A DNA stretch of 64,000 nucleotides from Rhodospirillaceae bacterium (GTDB lineage Bacteria > Pseudomonadota > Alphaproteobacteria > Azospirillales > Azospirillaceae). The notes under the pieces are model-generated. The model made no database searches and was not told the DNA's origin. It saw only the letters and a list, made by a program, of their open reading frames with translations. The position numbers and the translations under genes were made by a program. How positions within the stretch are numbered: the stretch's first letter is position 1; each line of letters begins with the position of its first letter. The stretch is taken from positions 62,001 to 126,000 of the forward strand of contig JAJUIU010000003.1 in NCBI GenBank assembly GCA_029267445.1. The letters run 5' to 3'. Shown here one piece after another: positions 61,039 to 64,000 of this stretch.

Positions 61039-62202
61039 TCAGCGCGGGACCGGCTGCTGGGTCCGGACGTCGGGAAGGGTGCGTCTCGTCTGTCCGTCCG
61101 GTATCGGGCTCCGGCCGTTCGGCGTGGGCAGCACGTAGGTCGGGCCCTCCTCGCCCGGCTCGCGGCCCGGGGCCTCCTCAAGCTCCGGTTCGGCACTGCC
61201 CGGTCTGGGTTCGCGTCCCTCCACCTGGGGCAGGGTCGCGGCACCGCCGCCGTTGGCGGGCCCGACCTGGGTGGGTGCTGAAAGGTCGGCGTCGGGCGGC
61301 AGGCTGTAGCTCGCCCGTTCCAGGATGCCGTCGCGTTCGCGCAGGTACTGGCCGACGATGTCCGCCTCCTGCGCGGGATCGCGCAGGGACCAATGGTCGG
61401 CCTGGAGGCCTTCCGCGATCAGCGCGTGAACCGCCTTTTCGACGGCTTGGCGGACGGCCAGCAGGACAGGCTCGTTCGTGGTCGTCCCGACCTCGATCTC
61501 GAGCAGTTCCTGGAAATCGATGTAGCGGAAGGCGCCGGCGCGGAGGGCCACCGAGTAGATGGTCTTGCTGGCGCTGACGGACTTCAGGACCTCGCCCGTC
61601 TGCACGCTGACGGCCCGCAGATAGACTGTGACCGTATCCTTGCGGTACTGCGTGTCGCCGCCGATGCCGAGGAAGCGGGCGCCCGCCCCGCCGGTGACGA
61701 TGTTGCTGTCATAGCCGATGATCCCGCCGTCCAGCAGAAGTCCAGCATAGGTGAGCGGTGCCAAGGGCGGCAGGCTTCCGGCCGCATAGGCCTCGCGCAT
61801 CTGGCGGATGATCCTGCGTTCCTGCAGCAGGGCCGGCAGGCTCGCCCGCTCCACCACCCGGAACCAGGCCCCGTTGCCCGTCCGCTTGAGCGCGTTGATG
61901 AGGACCGCGTTGGCGCCTTGGGTGACGGCGCGCGAATACTCCGGGAACTCGTCGTTCGGCTTGTTCTGCCCGGTCTGATCGCCGAACTGATACACGGCGA
62001 CGACGAGCTGGCGGGCTGGTGGCGGCAGCGTGGTCAGCCGGTCCAGGCTGGGGGTCCGCGGTGTCAGGGCCGGCGGGTCCGGAAAGGCCTCGGGCGGTCG
62101 TGGGGTGCCGCAGGCGGCCAGCGCGGCGCCGGCCCCGAGAACCGCCAGAAGGCGCAGGGATCTGCGCACTGGAAAATGAAGTCGATTTTGAAAGACACGC
62201 AT
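61039..62202 (-). CDS. csgG: Curli secretion channel CsgG with long C-terminal extension
   Basis: 387 residues from the ATG at 62202 (GGAG upstream). Lipoprotein signal with LAAC lipobox near residues 27-30. The CsgG core follows: QLVVAVYQFGDQTGQNKPND, RAVTQGANAVLINALKRTGN, FRVVERASLPALLQERRIIR, LLLDGGIIGYDSNIVTGGAG and a later TVYLRAVSVQTGEVLKSVSA. E. coli CsgG is 277 residues; the last ~90 here (from about 297) are a Pro/Glu/Gly-rich low-complexity tail, likely periplasmic. The protein forms the outer-membrane pore that exports curlin subunits. Confidence 0.95.
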   Translation of the reverse strand: MRVFQNRLHFPVRRSLRLLAVLGAGAALAACGTPRPPEAFPDPPALTPRTPSLDRLTTLPPPARQLVVAVYQFGDQTGQNKPNDEFPEYSRAVTQGANAVLINALKRTGNGAWFRVVERASLPALLQERRIIRQMREAYAAGSLPPLAPLTYAGLLLDGGIIGYDSNIVTGGAGARFLGIGGDTQYRKDTVTVYLRAVSVQTGEVLKSVSASKTIYSVALRAGAFRYIDFQELLEIEVGTTTNEPVLLAVRQAVEKAVHALIAEGLQADHWSLRDPAQEADIVGQYLRERDGILERASYSLPPDADLSAPTQVGPANGGGAATLPQVEGREPRPGSAEPELEEAPGREPGEEGPTYVLPTPNGRSPIPDGQTRRTLPDVRTQQPVPR

Positions 62203-62281
62203 AGGTCGTGCTCCACGGCGAAGACCGGGGTCGACGCCGCGCCCCTGCGCGGCGGTTCTCGATGCGGCCTATTGGACCGCC

Positions 62282-62710
62282 TCAGAATTCGGGGGTGGGG
62301 ATCTCGATCCTCGTCTGTCCGCCGGTCGCCCCGTCGAAGATGTCGACGATGGTCTGCCCGCCCTGGCGGAAGAAGTTCACGCGCGTGGTGCCGATCACGA
62401 ACTGGCCCTGGTCCAGCGCGTTCTCGCCGTAGATCTGGTTCGCGATCTGGGAGGAGATGCGGCTCAGCAGACTCTGCGTGATGATCCGTTCGAACTCGGC
62501 GCCGGGATCCTGGGTGCCGAACCGGTCATCCTCTTCGTGATCCTCGTACTTGTTCTGGGCACCGGCTGTGCCGAGAAGATGGGAGGAATAGAACGGATTG
62601 CCGCCGAAAGATGGGTTGATCGGCGTGTAAACAAGTTCACTACTGATTGCAGGCGAAGCAGAAGCCACAAGGCAGCAGCCCACGCTGCCGAGTATAAGCC
62701 GCCTCAGCAT
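62282..62710 (-). CDS. csgF: Curli assembly factor CsgF
   Basis: 142 residues from the ATG at 62710 with GAGGGGG upstream. Signal peptide of about 22 residues, then the CsgF hallmark ELVYTPINPSFGGNPFYSSH that plugs into CsgG, and a C-terminal domain IITQSLLSRISSQIANQIYG ... GTTRVNFFRQGGQTIVDIFD. CsgF sits at the mouth of CsgG and anchors the nucleating subunit. First gene of csgF-csgG-curlin-curlin-unknown on the minus strand. Confidence 0.95.
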   Translation of the reverse strand: MLRRLILGSVGCCLVASASPAISSELVYTPINPSFGGNPFYSSHLLGTAGAQNKYEDHEEDDRFGTQDPGAEFERIITQSLLSRISSQIANQIYGENALDQGQFVIGTTRVNFFRQGGQTIVDIFDGATGGQTRIEIPTPEF

Positions 62711-63223
62711 GGCGAAATCCCCCTCGATGTGTAAAGGATGGCCCGCGTCTTTTTTGATTTGTTAGCGCGGGCTGTGATCTTTTTCAGTTTGTAATCGAGG
62801 GAATTGAAATGGACCAGGGCTGTTTTCAAAGTATTTGGGGTTAAAGCCTGGGCATGCCTCGTTCGCATGTGGCTTGCCCGTGTGCCGATTGCTTCGTCTG
62901 CCAATTATCCGAAATCGCGGCCAATTCCGGCCTATCGGACTGGATGAATGGAGACCGGTTTTCCCGATCGCCGCCGCAAACGACACAGGGGCCCGCCGAC
63001 CCTCTTCGACGCAGGCGCGAATGGCGGGTTGCCATTTGGAGCGCGGCCACGGCTCCATTCCCGGGCCTGGAAACCTGCAAGCGATCCGTCGCGGACCGGC
63101 ACGGATGCGGCGATTCCGGTGCCGAAAGAGGAAAGAGATTGCTTGCGGTCGCCCGATCGTTCGGACACGGTCCAGGCCCGAACTTGCCGATCGCAGTGAC
63201 CACCCCAGCCGGCCAGCGTCCGC
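62711..63223. other. Upstream regulatory region of the curli operon
   Basis: 513 bases with no supported gene in any frame. 62730-62860 is A+T-rich for this genome (runs such as CTTTTTTGATTTG) and is the likely promoter of csgF. Poorly matching CRP-like TGTGATCTTTTTCAGT near 62773. The remainder, up to the GTG of the kinase at 63224, is ordinary GC-rich sequence. Confidence 0.45.
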
Positions 63224-64000
63224 GTGTCCAATACCCTCCTGTATACAAGCCTGATCTGGCTGACCTGCGCCGGTATCCTCGCCGCCATTGCGGTCAGCCG
63301 GCGGCACGGCGCCACGGCGCTCTGGGCGGCCGGCAACCTCGCGGGCGGAGTGGGGCTGCTCAGCTATCTCTTCCGTCCCCATCTGCCGGAACCGGTGTCG
63401 CTGCTGGTCACGAACATCGGCTTGCTGCTCGTCCCGCTCCTGCTGATCGCGGCACTCCGGACCGTTGCCGGGCGGGCAGCACTGCTCTGGCCGGGACTGC
63501 TGCTCTGCGGCCTCGTCGCGATGATCAACTTCGGGCTGGGCACAGCTCCGGAGTCGCTCGGATTCCGCGTCGGCCTTGGCGTCATCAGCCATCTCGTCCT
63601 GATGATACCCTTACTGCCGCTGCTGAAGGACCGCGACCCGGCCGTCAGGCTGCTCGCGGGTCTGCTGGGCGTCCTGCTGTTGCTGCGGCCGATCCGCTTC
63701 CTGATCTTCCTGGGACTGTCGTTGGGATCGTTCGACAGTCCCTTGATCACGGATGAGGCCTTCGCGCTCCTGGTCGGTCTCATTGTCGTCGGCGTCAATG
63801 TCTCCTTTCTCTGGCTGCTGGCGGTCCAGGCGGCCGCAGCGCATGCGGCGAGCCAGGTAAGGCTGATGGTCGCCCTGAGCGAGGCGCGTGACCGCGCAGA
63901 AGCGGCCAGTCGCGCCAAAAGCGCCTTCATCGCCAGTCTCAGCCACGAACTGAAGACTCCGCTGAACGCGATCCTGGGCTTCAATCAGCTTCTCGCGACG
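63224..64000 (+). CDS. Membrane histidine kinase, 3' end outside the window
   Basis: A frame open from the GTG at 63224 to the window edge codes for at least 259 residues. The first ~210 are six or seven hydrophobic helices (for example [20 protein letters not shown] and [20 protein letters not shown]), followed by a linker ([16 protein letters not shown]) and the H-box [20 protein letters not shown] of a HisKA domain with its phospho-accepting His. No clear ribosome site is seen, so the start is uncertain. Its partner domains (HATPase, possibly receiver) lie beyond the window. It is divergent from the curli operon and might regulate it. Confidence 0.8.
   Translation, partial: MSNTLLYTSLIWLTCAGILAAIAVSRRHGATALWAAGNLAGGVGLLSYLFRPHLPEPVSLLVTNIGLLLVPLLLIAALRTVAGRAALLWPGLLLCGLVAMINFGLGTAPESLGFRVGLGVISHLVLMIPLLPLLKDRDPAVRLLAGLLGVLLLLRPIRFLIFLGLSLGSFDSPLITDEAFALLVGLIVVGVNVSFLWLLAVQAAAAHAASQVRLMVALSEARDRAEAASRAKSAFIASLSHELKTPLNAILGFNQLLAT

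Noticed and set aside
62773-62790. CRP-like site near the csgF promoter
   Set aside because: Only one half-site TGTGA matches; the other is too poor.
1-64000. tRNA, rRNA, insertion sequence or prophage genes
   Set aside because: No cloverleaf with CCA end, no rRNA stretches, no transposase, integrase or phage structural gene motifs were found by reading the window.

Overview
The window is very GC-rich DNA from a Gram-negative bacterium with outer-membrane usher and curli genes, Tat-dependent phosphatases, large chemotaxis receptors, a PilZ protein and the osmoprotectant NAGGN operon. GC-rich codon use, dense ATGA/TGATG/GTGA overlaps, a pseudoazurin and the mix of families suggest an alphaproteobacterium, most likely a Rhodospirillales/Azospirillum-like soil, plant or water organism. 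That placement is inference: no rRNA, tRNA or phylogenetic marker is present. I saw no CRISPR array and no insertion sequence.

Layout. (1) 1-4353: an alternative chaperone-usher locus with a partial usher-like protein, three small secreted subunits and a single-domain PapD-like chaperone. (2) 4340-8631: a large SPINDLY/OGT-type glycosyltransferase fused to a methyltransferase-like domain, plus a separate methyltransferase. (3) 8791-10755: a PAS-containing chemotaxis receptor. (4) 10932-15545: the osmoprotectant operon asnO-ngg-M42 peptidase. (5) 15856-17836: a sugar transferase and a GT4 glycosyltransferase. (6) 18173-24571: hotdog enzymes, two paralogous unknown small proteins, DedA, cpdB with a nucleoside deoxyribosyltransferase, a PilZ protein and an epimerase. 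(7) 24689-30707: an acyl-modification operon (MaoC, SDR, FkbH-like HAD-IIIC, ACP, MBOAT, SGNH), the best candidate for an undescribed pathway. (8) 31007-33576: a second chemotaxis receptor and a pseudoazurin. (9) 33663-42164: a surface-glycan cluster with rfbF, a Wzx-like flippase, an epimerase, a DUF4910 protein, a C-methyltransferase, a TraB/GumN-like protein and a GT2. (10) 42527-49072: a vapBC pair, a secreted hydrolase, then glpD and glpK with a second vapBC between them. (11) 49117-54953: a BMP-type nucleoside ABC transporter with a META-domain protein and a small membrane protein lodged inside it. (12) 55209-58917: the Tat phosphatases phoX and phoD. (13) 58930-62710: a curli locus csgF-csgG-two curlins-unknown gene. 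(14) 63224-64000: the start of a membrane histidine kinase cut by the window edge.

How the genes fit together. Most of the window serves the cell surface: two fibre systems (chaperone-usher and curli), a polysaccharide assembly cluster, glycan acylation and protein glycosylation. A second theme is scavenging phosphorus and carbon from nucleotides and phosphoesters (CpdB, deoxyribosyltransferase, BMP transporter, PhoX, PhoD, GlpK, GlpD). A third is sensing and stress (two chemoreceptors, PilZ, NAGGN synthesis, two toxin-antitoxin pairs).
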